From JAJXWB01 sp046349085 (GTDB lineage: Bacteria > Pseudomonadota > Alphaproteobacteria > Rhizobiales > Beijerinckiaceae): DNA of 64,000 bases. The stretch covers positions 441,649-505,648 of the forward strand of contig JAXMDA010000002.1 of NCBI GenBank assembly GCA_046349085.1, given 5' to 3'. Position numbers and translations under genes: made by a program. The first letter of the stretch is position 1; each line of letters opens with the position of its first letter. The notes under the pieces were generated by a model. That model ran no database searches. It worked only from the letters and a program-made list of their open reading frames with translations, and was not told where the DNA came from. Below are positions 16,538 through 25,137 of the stretch, in pieces.

Positions 16538-18595
16538 TCAGCAGCGGATTTTCACGTATTCGCCGGGGGCGTCGCCCAGCGGGGCGAGCTTGCCGCCGCC
16601 GGGCTCGCGCGCCGGGACCATTTCCGGCGCGTTCGCCTTCATCCATTCGAGCCAGTCCGGCCACCAGGAGCCGGGCGTTTCCTTGGCGGCCTTCACCCAG
16701 TCCTCGAAGGCGCCTTCCGGCTTGCCGCCGGTCCAGTGCTGGTATTTCGGCTTGTAGGGCGGGTTGACCACGCCCGCGATATGGCCCGATCCCGCCATCA
16801 CGTAGCGCACGGGGCCGCCGAACAGTTTCGCGCCGTTGAAGGCCGATTTCGCCGGGGCGATATGGTCCTCGCGCGCGGCGAGATCGTAGATCGGGATCTT
16901 CACCTTGCTCATGTCGAGCTTCACGCCGTCGACCGCCATCTCGCCCTTGGCGAGGCTGTTCTTGAGGTAGCATTCGCGCAGGTAGAACGAGTGGTTGGCC
17001 TGCGTCATGCGCGTGGAATCCGAATTCCACGTCAGCAGGTCGAACGCCATCGGCGCCTGGCCCTTGATGTAATTGCTCACGACGTAGGACCAGATGAGGT
17101 CGGTCGGCCGCAGCATGTTGAAGGCGTTGGCCATGCGCGAGCCGTCGAGGTAGCCGGTGCGCGCCATGTCCGCTTCCACGTTGCGGATCGTATTGGCGTC
17201 CGTGAACACCTTGAGTTCGCCGGGGTCGGTGAAGTCGACCTGCGTGGTGAAGAAAGTCGTCGATGCGATCCGGTCGTCGCCGATCGCCGCCATATAGGCG
17301 AGCGTCACCGCCATCAGCGTGCCGCCGACGCAATAGCCGATGGTCGATACCTGCCGTTCGCCGGTGATGCTCTCGACCGCGGAAAGCGACTCGAAAATGC
17401 CTTCGCGCATGTAGGCGTCGAAACCCTTGTCGCGATGGCGTTCATCGGGATTCACCCAGGAGACGACGAACACCGTCAGCCCCTGGTCGACGCACCACTT
17501 GATGAAGCTCTTCTCGGGGTTGAGGTCGAGAATATAGAACTTGTTGATCCACGGCGGCACGATCAGCAGCGGCCGTTTGTAGACCTTCTCCGTCGTCGGC
17601 GCGTACTGGATCAATTCGATGAGATCGTTGCGCCACACCACCTTGCCGGGGGTGATCGCCATGTTCTCGCCGAGCTTGAACTTGGTGGAATCCGACTGAC
17701 GCAGACGCAGCACGCCCCGGCCGGCTTCGATGTCCTCGGCGAGCATGTTCAGCCCGCGCACCAGATTCTCGCCTTCCTCCTTGAAAGTCGTGCGCAGCAA
17801 CTCCGGATTCGTGCCGACGAAGTTCGACGGCGAGAGCGCGCTCGCCAGTTGGCGCACATAGAAACCGGCCTTGGCGCGGCTGAGCGTGTCGAGTTCCTCG
17901 TCGCGCGCCACCATCTCGTTCGCCCAGTCCACCGTGAGCGAATAGGCCTGCCGCAGGAAGTCGAAGATCGGGCTTTCGCGCCACTGGGGATCGGCGAACC
18001 GCTTGTCCCTCTGATCGTAGGGCACGACAGGCTCGACATGCTCGCCGACCATGCGGCGCAGCGTATTGCCCCAGAGATCGATGAATTTGGTCGAGATCGC
18101 CGTCTGCGCCTCCAGCGTGCGCGCGGGATCCTTCAGCCAATATTCCGCGACCTTGCCGAGCGAGCGCACCGCGTCGACGATTTCGTTCGTGGCGTTGTTG
18201 GGATTCTCTCCGGCCTCGAGCGGCTTCATGTAGGCCGCGACCACGCGCGAGCCTTCCGTCATCATGCGCGAGACGTTCTGCGCGAGCTTCTCGAAATTCG
18301 GAATGGTGGCGGCGATCGGTTCGCCGTCGGGCGCGCCGGTCGCTTCCGCGCGCGGCGCGGCAGCCTTCGACGCCGCAGCCACGGGCGCGGGCTTGGGCAT
18401 GGCGGCGGTCAGCGCTTCCACCAATTCGGCATGGGCGGCGGCGGCCGGCGTCATTTCAGCGTCGGGCGCCGGCTTTTCGACATGGGCTTTGGCCGGCGTC
18501 GTCTTCTTCGATGCGGCTTTCCTGGGCGCGGCGGACTTCTTTGCAGCCGCGCGCGCCTTCTTGCCTGCGACGTGTGAGGCGGATGCCTCAGCCAT
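16538..18595 (-). CDS. phaC: class I poly(3-hydroxyalkanoate) synthase with basic N-terminal tail
   Basis: A 685-residue PHA synthase, about 95 residues longer than the Cupriavidus necator enzyme. The lipase-like box GYCVGGT carries nucleophile C422; D577 (REDHIAP) and H605 (GSGHIAG) complete the triad with spacing like the known enzyme. The N-terminal ~95 residues are Ala/Lys/Pro-rich (GKKARAAAKKSAAPRKAASKK), resembling histone H1-like tails. Tails of this kind on PhaF-type phasins bind DNA and tether granules to the nucleoid. It polymerises (R)-3-hydroxyacyl-CoA on the granule surface. The partner phasin may be the gene at 45065; no phaA/phaB is in the window. Confidence 0.95.
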   Translation of the reverse strand: MAEASASHVAGKKARAAAKKSAAPRKAASKKTTPAKAHVEKPAPDAEMTPAAAAHAELVEALTAAMPKPAPVAAASKAAAPRAEATGAPDGEPIAATIPNFEKLAQNVSRMMTEGSRVVAAYMKPLEAGENPNNATNEIVDAVRSLGKVAEYWLKDPARTLEAQTAISTKFIDLWGNTLRRMVGEHVEPVVPYDQRDKRFADPQWRESPIFDFLRQAYSLTVDWANEMVARDEELDTLSRAKAGFYVRQLASALSPSNFVGTNPELLRTTFKEEGENLVRGLNMLAEDIEAGRGVLRLRQSDSTKFKLGENMAITPGKVVWRNDLIELIQYAPTTEKVYKRPLLIVPPWINKFYILDLNPEKSFIKWCVDQGLTVFVVSWVNPDERHRDKGFDAYMREGIFESLSAVESITGERQVSTIGYCVGGTLMAVTLAYMAAIGDDRIASTTFFTTQVDFTDPGELKVFTDANTIRNVEADMARTGYLDGSRMANAFNMLRPTDLIWSYVVSNYIKGQAPMAFDLLTWNSDSTRMTQANHSFYLRECYLKNSLAKGEMAVDGVKLDMSKVKIPIYDLAAREDHIAPAKSAFNGAKLFGGPVRYVMAGSGHIAGVVNPPYKPKYQHWTGGKPEGAFEDWVKAAKETPGSWWPDWLEWMKANAPEMVPAREPGGGKLAPLGDAPGEYVKIRC

Positions 18596-18719
18596 ACAAA
18601 CCTCCCGGAATCAATCTGCTGCCGGCTGCGCCGGCCCGTTTCGGACACAATAGCGGTTTATTCACCGTATTGGCCAATGCTCAAAACGATGTAGAACGGC
18701 ATTGCGAAGACGGAAGGGC

Positions 18720-19112
18720 ATGACGGACGCGACGACCACATGCGCGATAAAATTGCGGGCCGCAGGCGCGGCCGCGATCGCGCTTGCGCTCGTCGCCGGC
18801 CCGGCGTTCGCGCAGGATACGAAGGTCGGCGAGGACCCGGTTTCGGTCATGCTGAAATGGAAGCCGGCGGCGCGCGAGAAGGAAATGCCGGACTTCGTCC
18901 GCAAGAGCCGGCCCGCCGAGGACCGTCTCGGCTTCACGCCGCTTACCGGCGAAAACGCCGACCGTCCCAAGCGCAAGTCGCCGGCGGAAATCGAGGCTGA
19001 AATCAAGCGGTTCGACTCGGCCGCCGCCGCCGCGCGCGCCCGCGCCGCCCGAGCTTTCGGCGCCGCCAGACCCGCCGCGCGCCCACCGGCGAAGCGCGCA
19101 GCGGCGGAATAG
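18720..19112 (+). CDS. hypothetical exported protein
   Basis: A 130-residue protein with a signal peptide (cleavage near GPAFA-Q), an acidic/basic middle with VMLKWKPAAREKEMPDFVRKSRP, and an Ala/Arg-rich helical C-terminus. GGAAGGG precedes the ATG at 18720 closely. It is divergent from phaC (124 bp between starts), so it may share its control region. No family is recognised. Confidence 0.65.
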   Translation: MTDATTTCAIKLRAAGAAAIALALVAGPAFAQDTKVGEDPVSVMLKWKPAAREKEMPDFVRKSRPAEDRLGFTPLTGENADRPKRKSPAEIEAEIKRFDSAAAAARARAARAFGAARPAARPPAKRAAAE

Positions 19113-19209
19113 CCGGGTCCAGACGGCGTTTTGGCATTCAAACCGCCGCCATTTCGCACTAAAAGCAGTTCGCGCCGCCAACCGGCGCAGGGGAAAAGAG
19201 AGCCACAAC

Positions 19210-20424
19210 ATGTCGGACTTCTATCGCGTCAAGCGCTTGCCGCCGTACGTCTTCGAGCAGGTCAACAGGCTCAAGGCTCAGGCTCGCAACGCCGGGGCCG
19301 ACATCATCGATCTGGGCATGGGCAATCCCGATCTGCCCGCGCCGAAACACGTTGTCGACAAGCTGGTGGAGACCGCCGGCAAGCCGCGCACCGACCGCTA
19401 TTCCGCCTCGAAGGGCATCGCCGGCCTGCGCCGCGCCCAGGCGGCCTATTACGGCCGCCGCTTCGGCGTGAAGCTCAATCCCGACACGCAGATCGTCGCC
19501 ACCCTGGGCTCCAAGGAAGGCTTCGCCAACATGGCGCAGGCGATTACCGCGCCCGGCGACGTCGTGCTCGTGCCGAACCCCTCCTATCCGATCCACGCCT
19601 TCGGCTTCCTGATGGCCGGCGGCGTGATCCGCTCCGTGCCGGCCGAGCCGACGCCCGATTATTTCGTGTCGCTCGAGCGCGCGATCATGCATTCGATCCC
19701 GAAGCCGATTGCGGTGGTCGTCTGCTATCCGTCGAACCCGACGGCGATGGTCGCCTCGCTCGACTTCTACACGGACCTCGTCGCCTTCGCGAAGAAGCAC
19801 GACATCTTCATCCTCTCCGACCTCGCCTACGCCGAAGTCTATTTCGACGGCAATCCGCCGCCGTCCGTGCTGCAGGTGCCCGGCGCGATGGACGTGACCG
19901 TCGAATTCACGTCCATGTCGAAGACCTATTCGATGGCCGGCTGGCGCATGGGCTTCGCTGTCGGCAACGAGCGGCTGCTCGCCGCGCTCGGCCGCGTGAA
20001 GTCCTACCTCGACTACGGCGCCTTCACGCCGATCCAGGTCGCGGCGGCGGCCGCGCTCAACGGCCCGGACGAGTGCATCGCCGAAATGCGCGCAACCTAC
20101 AGGAAGCGCCGCGACGTCATGGTCGAGAGCTTCGCGCAGGCCGGCTGGCAGATTCCGGCGCCGGCGGCGTCCATGTTCGCCTGGGTGCCGATCCCCGAGC
20201 AGTTCAAGCAACTCGGCTCGCTCGAGTTTTCGAAGCTGCTGATCGAGAAGGCCGACGTCGCGGTCGCGCCCGGCATCGGCTTCGGCGAGCACGGCGACGA
20301 TTATCTGCGTCTCGCGCTCGTCGAGAACGAGCAGCGCATCCGTCAGGCTGCGCGCAACCTGCGCAAGTTCTTTGAGAACGCCGACCGCCTGCACAATGTC
20401 GTGCCGATGAAGGCGACGGGGTAG
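19210..20424 (+). CDS. class I/II aminotransferase (AlaC / LL-DAP aminotransferase-like)
   Basis: A 404-residue PLP enzyme of fold type I. IDLGMGNPDLPAP, NPSYPIHAFG, CYPSNPTA and the PLP lysine K238 in TSMSKTYSMAGWR are diagnostic. Proteobacterial members of this subgroup are usually named LL-diaminopimelate aminotransferase by similarity but generally act as glutamate-pyruvate (AlaC-type) transaminases, so the specific substrate is left open. GGGGAAAAGAG precedes the ATG. A terminator follows 33 bp after the stop. Confidence 0.88.
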   Translation: MSDFYRVKRLPPYVFEQVNRLKAQARNAGADIIDLGMGNPDLPAPKHVVDKLVETAGKPRTDRYSASKGIAGLRRAQAAYYGRRFGVKLNPDTQIVATLGSKEGFANMAQAITAPGDVVLVPNPSYPIHAFGFLMAGGVIRSVPAEPTPDYFVSLERAIMHSIPKPIAVVVCYPSNPTAMVASLDFYTDLVAFAKKHDIFILSDLAYAEVYFDGNPPPSVLQVPGAMDVTVEFTSMSKTYSMAGWRMGFAVGNERLLAALGRVKSYLDYGAFTPIQVAAAAALNGPDECIAEMRATYRKRRDVMVESFAQAGWQIPAPAASMFAWVPIPEQFKQLGSLEFSKLLIEKADVAVAPGIGFGEHGDDYLRLALVENEQRIRQAARNLRKFFENADRLHNVVPMKATG

Positions 20425-20456
20425 AGCGCGCCCCGCCACGAAAGCGACAACCGAAG

Positions 20457-20482
20457 ACGCGCGGCCCCGGTCGCGCGTTTTT
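20457..20482 (+). terminator. terminator after the aminotransferase gene
   Basis: ACGCGCG (20457-20463) pairs with CGCGCGT (20472-20478), followed by a five-T run. Confidence 0.75.
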
Positions 20483-20493
20483 CATTGGAGCGT

Positions 20494-20515
20494 GTTGGCT
20501 CGCAATGACGGCGCG
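20494..20515 (+). repeat. partial copy of a dispersed repeat
   Basis: About 22 bases (GTTGGCTCGCAATGACGGCG and on) match one end of the longer repeat at 28403-28469 and, inverted, at 51285-51362. Only this end is present, just after the aminotransferase terminator. Confidence 0.55.
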
Positions 20516-20539
20516 GTTTCCGCCTAGAGATGAAACGCG

Positions 20540-21361
20540 CTAGCGGCAGTTCAGGCCGCACCCGGGGTCGCTTGGCTCGCCGCGCAGGATCGGCGCCCGC
20601 GTCAGCGTCCGACCGCGCACGAGATTGTCGCGCGCCGCCGGCAGGTCGAAGTTCGGCGCCTCGACCCCCAGCCGGTCGACGCCGATGTCAAAACGCGCCG
20701 CATCCGAATTGGTGGGCTGGTTCTTCACGCCGCCGCGCTGCGCAGGGCTGCTGGTCACACGCGCCATGATCTGCGCCAGCAGGCCCGGATCGACGCGGGC
20801 GGGCGGCGAGGGCGGCGTGTTGAAATCGCTCACCACCGTCTCGAAGCCCGAGCGCAGAAGCTGCACCGTTCCGCCGCCGTTCGTAACGTTGACGACGCCG
20901 TAATGGTGGATCACGTGCAGGCGGCCTTGCTCGTCATAGGCCGCCGAAGCGACGCCGCCGCGCACGCCGATGGTCGCAGCCGGCGTCCTGATCGTCGAGC
21001 CATTGCCGTGGCTGACCTTGCCGCCGACGAAGCGCAGCGCGCCGCGCGTCATCGAGGTGGTCATCTCGCCGGCGCCGGACGAAGGATCGAACACGAACTT
21101 GTCGATCGTCACGTCCGAATTGCGCCCGACGTTGAGCGCGGAGGAATCCTTGAACGCGATCTGCGCCGAACCGTTGGCGTTGGTGCGGATGCGCTCGCGC
21201 TGCACGACGCCCGCGCCGACGCTGAGATTGCGCGCGGCGCCGCCCGGCGGTTCGCCGGTGGCGTCCTGGTTGGCGGCGCCGACGCTGCCGACATTCTGCG
21301 CATGAGCCGCGCCGCAGGCCGAAGCCAGCAGGGCGGCGAGAAGAAGCGGGCGGAAATTCAT
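20540..21361 (-). CDS. exported FecR-domain protein
   Basis: A 273-residue protein with a signal peptide (MNFRPLLLAALLASACGAAHA). A FecR-type beta domain spans about residues 45-175: AGVVQRERIRTNANGSAQIAFKD, TIRTPAATIGVRGG and a GVVNV strand. There is no anti-sigma N-terminal region and no transmembrane helix, so this is the exported FecR-domain type rather than an iron-sensing anti-sigma factor. The C-terminus is Arg/Pro-rich and ends CGLNCR. It starts 12 bp after the TPR/barrel gene, with AAGGGGGA as ribosome site, so the two form an operon. Confidence 0.78.
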   Translation of the reverse strand: MNFRPLLLAALLASACGAAHAQNVGSVGAANQDATGEPPGGAARNLSVGAGVVQRERIRTNANGSAQIAFKDSSALNVGRNSDVTIDKFVFDPSSGAGEMTTSMTRGALRFVGGKVSHGNGSTIRTPAATIGVRGGVASAAYDEQGRLHVIHHYGVVNVTNGGGTVQLLRSGFETVVSDFNTPPSPPARVDPGLLAQIMARVTSSPAQRGGVKNQPTNSDAARFDIGVDRLGVEAPNFDLPAARDNLVRGRTLTRAPILRGEPSDPGCGLNCR

Positions 21362-21372
21362 GGCCGTCCCCC

Positions 21373-22728
21373 TTAGAAGCGCAGCGTCGGGCCGATCAGG
21401 CCGGACCAGGCGCTGGCGCGATAATTGGGCAGGTTCGAATTGTTGCGCATGTACTGAACGAGCGCGGCGACGCCGAACATCTTGGTGATCGGCATGTCGA
21501 ACTGCGAGCCGATGCGCCACTGGCGATCCACGCGCGTCACGAAGGGATCGACGAAGACGTCGGGCGCGTCGAAGCGGGTTTCGAGGTAGCGGACGAACGG
21601 CGTCGCCGACCAGCGCCAGCCGATCATTTCCGACGGCGGATCGAACTCGTAGCGCGCGGCGCCCTCCAGGCCGAGACGGCGCGAACTCAGCGTGTTCGTC
21701 AGGGACGAATTGCGGCCCCACAGAACCTTGGCGTCGAAGGTCAGGCGATCCGTCGCGCTCCAGCGCGTCGCCAGGGAGCCGGTCCACTGGCTGCCGGTAT
21801 TGAGCGTGGAGGCGACTTCCAGGAAGCGGCTGGTGGCGGCGATGTCGAGATGGCGCCATTCGACGCCGGGCTCGATCTGGAAGACATTGCCGATCGGAAT
21901 TCGCGCGGTCACGCCGGCGCCGACGCTGGAGCCGAGGCGGCCGAGCGCCATCGTGGCGTAGGAGCCGACGACATAGGGACGGATGCTCGCGCCGGGCAGG
22001 GTCTCGGGCGCCAACGCCAGCCGCGGGCCTGTCGACGCCTCGAACAGAACCGAGCTCAACGCGCCGAAGGCGAATTGCGACGTGCCGACGCCGGCGAAGC
22101 GCGTCTCCCAGAGGTCGCCGCGCTGATTCTCGAAATCGTAGACGTGCCGCACTTCGCCGAGCGCGGTGAGGTTGGCGCCGCCGCGCTGGTAATAGGGGCC
22201 GGGGTTGGGGATGTCGGCGCCGTACGAGCGTATGAATCCGAATGGCGGGGCGAGCGGCACATTGGAGCTGTAGCCGACGCCGAGCTGCAGCACGCCCGAC
22301 AGACGGGACGGCTCCATCTCCTTCTGCGCGGCCGGCAGCATGATCTCGATACGCGCGCGCAGGTCGGGCTCGAGGCCGGGCGTCTTCAGCGCGTCGTCGA
22401 AATAGCGCAGCGCCATGTCGTAGGACTTCAGCCGATAGTAAAGCGCCCCGAGTTCGTATTTCGCCCGCGTCAGATTGGGATTGAAGAACAGCATGCGCTC
22501 GAGCGCGACGATCGCGGCTTCGTAATCGCGGGCTTCGACCGAGGCGCGCGCATAGGCGAAATTGGCGTCGTGATCGCTGGGATTGGCGATGACGCGCGGC
22601 AGGAGCGTCGCCTGATCGACGACCACGCTCTGCGCCTGCGCGGCCGCGACCCACGTCGCCGCCAGCGCGCCCGCCAGCCGCATGACGACACGCAGTCCGC
22701 GTGCGCCGACATGATTCCAGTTCCGCAT
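21373..22728 (-). CDS. TPR protein with C-terminal outer membrane beta-barrel
   Basis: A 451-residue exported protein. The signal sequence ends near AAQAQ-S. About residues 45-135 carry TPR-like repeats (DHDANFAYARASVEARDYEAA, LTRAKYELGALYYRLKSYDMAL). The remaining ~300 residues alternate short amphipathic strands and end in GLIGPTLRF, a C-terminal aromatic typical of BAM-inserted barrels. TPR-plus-barrel architecture recalls surface lipoprotein assembly modulators and related export proteins. The ATG at 22728 has a GGCGGGGG ribosome site; the longer frame to 22971 is shadow. It is probably the transport or display partner of the downstream FecR protein. Confidence 0.75.
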   Translation of the reverse strand: MRNWNHVGARGLRVVMRLAGALAATWVAAAQAQSVVVDQATLLPRVIANPSDHDANFAYARASVEARDYEAAIVALERMLFFNPNLTRAKYELGALYYRLKSYDMALRYFDDALKTPGLEPDLRARIEIMLPAAQKEMEPSRLSGVLQLGVGYSSNVPLAPPFGFIRSYGADIPNPGPYYQRGGANLTALGEVRHVYDFENQRGDLWETRFAGVGTSQFAFGALSSVLFEASTGPRLALAPETLPGASIRPYVVGSYATMALGRLGSSVGAGVTARIPIGNVFQIEPGVEWRHLDIAATSRFLEVASTLNTGSQWTGSLATRWSATDRLTFDAKVLWGRNSSLTNTLSSRRLGLEGAARYEFDPPSEMIGWRWSATPFVRYLETRFDAPDVFVDPFVTRVDRQWRIGSQFDMPITKMFGVAALVQYMRNNSNLPNYRASAWSGLIGPTLRF

Positions 22729-22951
22729 CGCAACCCCCGCCGCGACGGCCGTATGCCGGACAGCGCGCCGCATCGCCACTCTAACTCCCGAACGCGCGGG
22801 TTTGACCGGCGATTCAACGGGTCTTGCGAGGATTTCGCGAAACATGTGGCAAGTCTGACACAAACCCGCGCCCCGTCCGTGCGCCAGATCACCGGACTGT
22901 CGCCGACGCGGGCGGCCGATACAATCCGGCGAAACCGACGGATGCATCTCC

Positions 22952-23401
22952 ATGTTCTCGATCTCGCACATCGCTACACAGCCCTGGTTCTACTGGGCGC
23001 TCGGCTCCGCAGCCTTTGCCGCGCTGACCGCCGTCTTCGCAAAGGCGGGCGTCGCCGAAATCGATTCGAGCCTGGCGACGCTCCTGCGCACGCTGGTCGT
23101 CGTGCCGCTCGCCGCGCTCGTCGCATGGCTGTCGGGAGCGTTCTCGCTCGCCACGCCGATCCCTGGCCGCGCATGGCTGTTCCTGGCGCTGTCCGGGCTC
23201 GGAACCGGCGCGTCCTGGCTCTGCTACTTCCGCGCGCTGCAACTGGGCGAGGCGGCGCGCGTCGCGCCGGTCGACAAGCTGAGCGTCGTGCTGGTCGCGA
23301 TCTTCGGCGCGCTCTTTCTCGGCGAGGCCCTGAGCTGGAAGAACTGGGCGGGCGTCGCGCTCATCTTCGCCGGCGCGCTGCTGGTGGCGCTGCGCGACTG
23401 A
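22952..23401 (+). CDS. EamA-type small membrane transporter
   Basis: A 149-residue protein with five hydrophobic segments, about the size of one EamA unit. It ends ...EALSWKNWAGVALIFAGALLVALRD, as in the single-repeat EamA proteins that probably dimerise. WALGSAAFAALTAVFAKAGV near the N-terminus and LAFLxALQLGEAARVAPVDKLSVV in the middle fit the family. The substrate is unknown. It is divergent from the TPR/barrel gene across 223 bp. Confidence 0.8.
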   Translation: MFSISHIATQPWFYWALGSAAFAALTAVFAKAGVAEIDSSLATLLRTLVVVPLAALVAWLSGAFSLATPIPGRAWLFLALSGLGTGASWLCYFRALQLGEAARVAPVDKLSVVLVAIFGALFLGEALSWKNWAGVALIFAGALLVALRD

Positions 23402-23456
23402 GTGGACAGGCTCGAATGTTCTTGTTACGTTCTCATTCCGTTGCGGAGTGAGTCGC

Positions 23457-24056
23457 ATGATGAAACTGTACTGGGCGCCCGGCACGCGCAGTTTGCGTAC
23501 GCTCTGGATGCTGGAGGAGGCCGGCGTCCCCTACGAGCGCATCCACGTCGACATCCGCAATGGCGGGCAGAACGATCCCGCCTTCCGCCGCATCAACCCG
23601 ATGGGCAAGGTTCCAGCCTTCGAGGACGGCGCGGCGCAACTCGCCGAAAGCGCCGCCATCTGCGCCTATATCGCCGAGCGCTGCCCGGAGGCGGGGCTGG
23701 CGCCGCAGGTCGGCGACCCCTTGCGCGGAAGGTATTTCCACTGGCTGTTCTTCGAGCCCGGCTGCATCGAGCCGGCCTTCGCGCAGAAATTCGCCAATTT
23801 CGAACTGCCGACGACGGCCGCGGGCTGGGGCGATTTCAACCGCGTCTTCGACGCGTTGGAGACGGCGCTGAAAACCGGTCCCTGGATTCTCGGGGATAAA
23901 TTCTCCGCCGCCGACGTGATGATCGGCTCCGACCTGCTGTTCGGCGTCGAACGCTTCAAGATCGTTGAGCCGCGCCCGGTCTTCGCCGCCTATCTCGCTC
24001 GTTGCCATGCGCGCCCGGCGCTGCAGCGGGCGCTGGCGATTGATGCGGGCGCGTAG
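23457..24056 (+). CDS. glutathione S-transferase family protein
   Basis: A 199-residue GST. The N-terminal thioredoxin-like domain (KLYWAPGTRSLRTLWMLEEAG, NPMGKVPAFEDG, LAESAAICAYIAER) is followed by an all-helical domain (about 90-195) with the conserved FSAADVMIGSDL N-cap motif. SRS/TRS residues near the N-terminus suggest serine or threonine as the thiol-stabilising residue. The start is the ATG at 23457 after GGAG; an in-frame GTG at 23448 and a second ATG at 23460 are alternatives. Confidence 0.88.
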   Translation: MMKLYWAPGTRSLRTLWMLEEAGVPYERIHVDIRNGGQNDPAFRRINPMGKVPAFEDGAAQLAESAAICAYIAERCPEAGLAPQVGDPLRGRYFHWLFFEPGCIEPAFAQKFANFELPTTAAGWGDFNRVFDALETALKTGPWILGDKFSAADVMIGSDLLFGVERFKIVEPRPVFAAYLARCHARPALQRALAIDAGA

Positions 24057-24213
24057 GCTTTCGTGTTTCGCGACGACAGTTCCCTGTGCATTCATTGCCG
24101 GTTGACCGCTGACGCAAGGTGCTGCGTGTCCGGGAACAAGATAGTCTTGCCCACCAAGAGATGCTCGCGGAGGCGCTGCCGTCCGTGAGGAGCTGAATGA
24201 GGGCGACAGTTCC

Positions 24214-24996
24214 ATGTTCATTCTGAGGCGAATTGAACATCTGAACGACATCCCCATTCTCATTATCGCCGCGCTCATTTTCGGCGCGGTCGGCGTCATC
24301 ATTGGCTTGATCTCTCGCCGGTTTGTCTTTCCCGGCCAAAAGCGGGAGGAGGGAGAGGAAAAGCTCGCCGATACCGTGCACACCAGCATTCTCGGCTTTT
24401 CCGGCTTCATTCTCGCGCTGGCGCTCACATCGGCCTTCGCCAATCTGTCGAAGGTCGAGGAATCAATCATGCAAGAGGCGCTCGACATCTCCCGCCTCGC
24501 GCGGGAGCTGGGGGCTCTTGGCGCGCCCGCGGACGCCGCACAAACTGCGTTGAAGAATTATACGCGCCGCGTGGCTGACGTGGAGTGGAAGACGCTCGGC
24601 GAAAGCCCGCCCTCGCTCTCGCCCGAGGCCGCCAAGGACCTCGACACGCTATGGCGAGAAATTCGAGGACTGCAGGCGAACGCGTCGCTTGTCCCGGATC
24701 ATGTTCGCGGGCCGCTCAATACTTATCTGGAGCGCATCGAGTCCACTCGCCGATCCCGGCTGGCCTTTGCGACCTACAGCCTGCCGGAAATCTTCTGGAC
24801 GCTCATCATCCTGTTCTTCATCGCCGCGGCGATCATGGACGCCCGACATCCGCACAAGAAGTTCGGCGCTCTGATGATCGCCAGTCACATGGCGGTTATC
24901 GGTGTCGTCATCGCGCTTGTGATGATCGTCGACAATCCGTTCAGCGGTCAGGCCAGCATCGACTCCGAAATCATCCGCAGCGCGTTGAACCGGTAG
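24214..24996 (+). CDS. DUF4239-type (bestrophin-like) membrane protein
   Basis: A 260-residue membrane protein: two N-terminal helices (PILIIAALIFGAVGVIIGLI and LGFSGFILALALTSAF), a soluble helical middle (about 85-180), then two C-terminal helices (FWTLIILFFIAAAIM, MAVIGVVIALVMIVDNPF). This layout, with DNPFSG near the end, fits the DUF4239 bestrophin-like family. Function is unknown. The ribosome site GAGGG is 10 bases upstream. The 157 bp before it show nothing recognisable. Confidence 0.7.
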   Translation: MFILRRIEHLNDIPILIIAALIFGAVGVIIGLISRRFVFPGQKREEGEEKLADTVHTSILGFSGFILALALTSAFANLSKVEESIMQEALDISRLARELGALGAPADAAQTALKNYTRRVADVEWKTLGESPPSLSPEAAKDLDTLWREIRGLQANASLVPDHVRGPLNTYLERIESTRRSRLAFATYSLPEIFWTLIILFFIAAAIMDARHPHKKFGALMIASHMAVIGVVIALVMIVDNPFSGQASIDSEIIRSALNR

Positions 24997-25137
24997 TCTT
25001 CGCCCGCAGACACTCGAGCGATGTCGCGCGTCCGGGGCGCCAGGCGTCCGGTCATAGGCAAGGCCTTCCGCGCCGGAACCTGTGAGTTATGGCCGCCGCT
25101 TGCTGCGCAGGCCCTGGCAAACCTTTAGGATTTCCGC

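Noticed and set aside
16412..18577. 721-codon plus-strand open frame opposite phaC
   Set aside because: Antisense of a confident PHA synthase gene; composition is typical of GC-rich shadow frames.
23956..24488. Minus-strand frames across the GST and DUF4239 genes
   Set aside because: They are shadows of two supported plus-strand genes; no ribosome site or domain.
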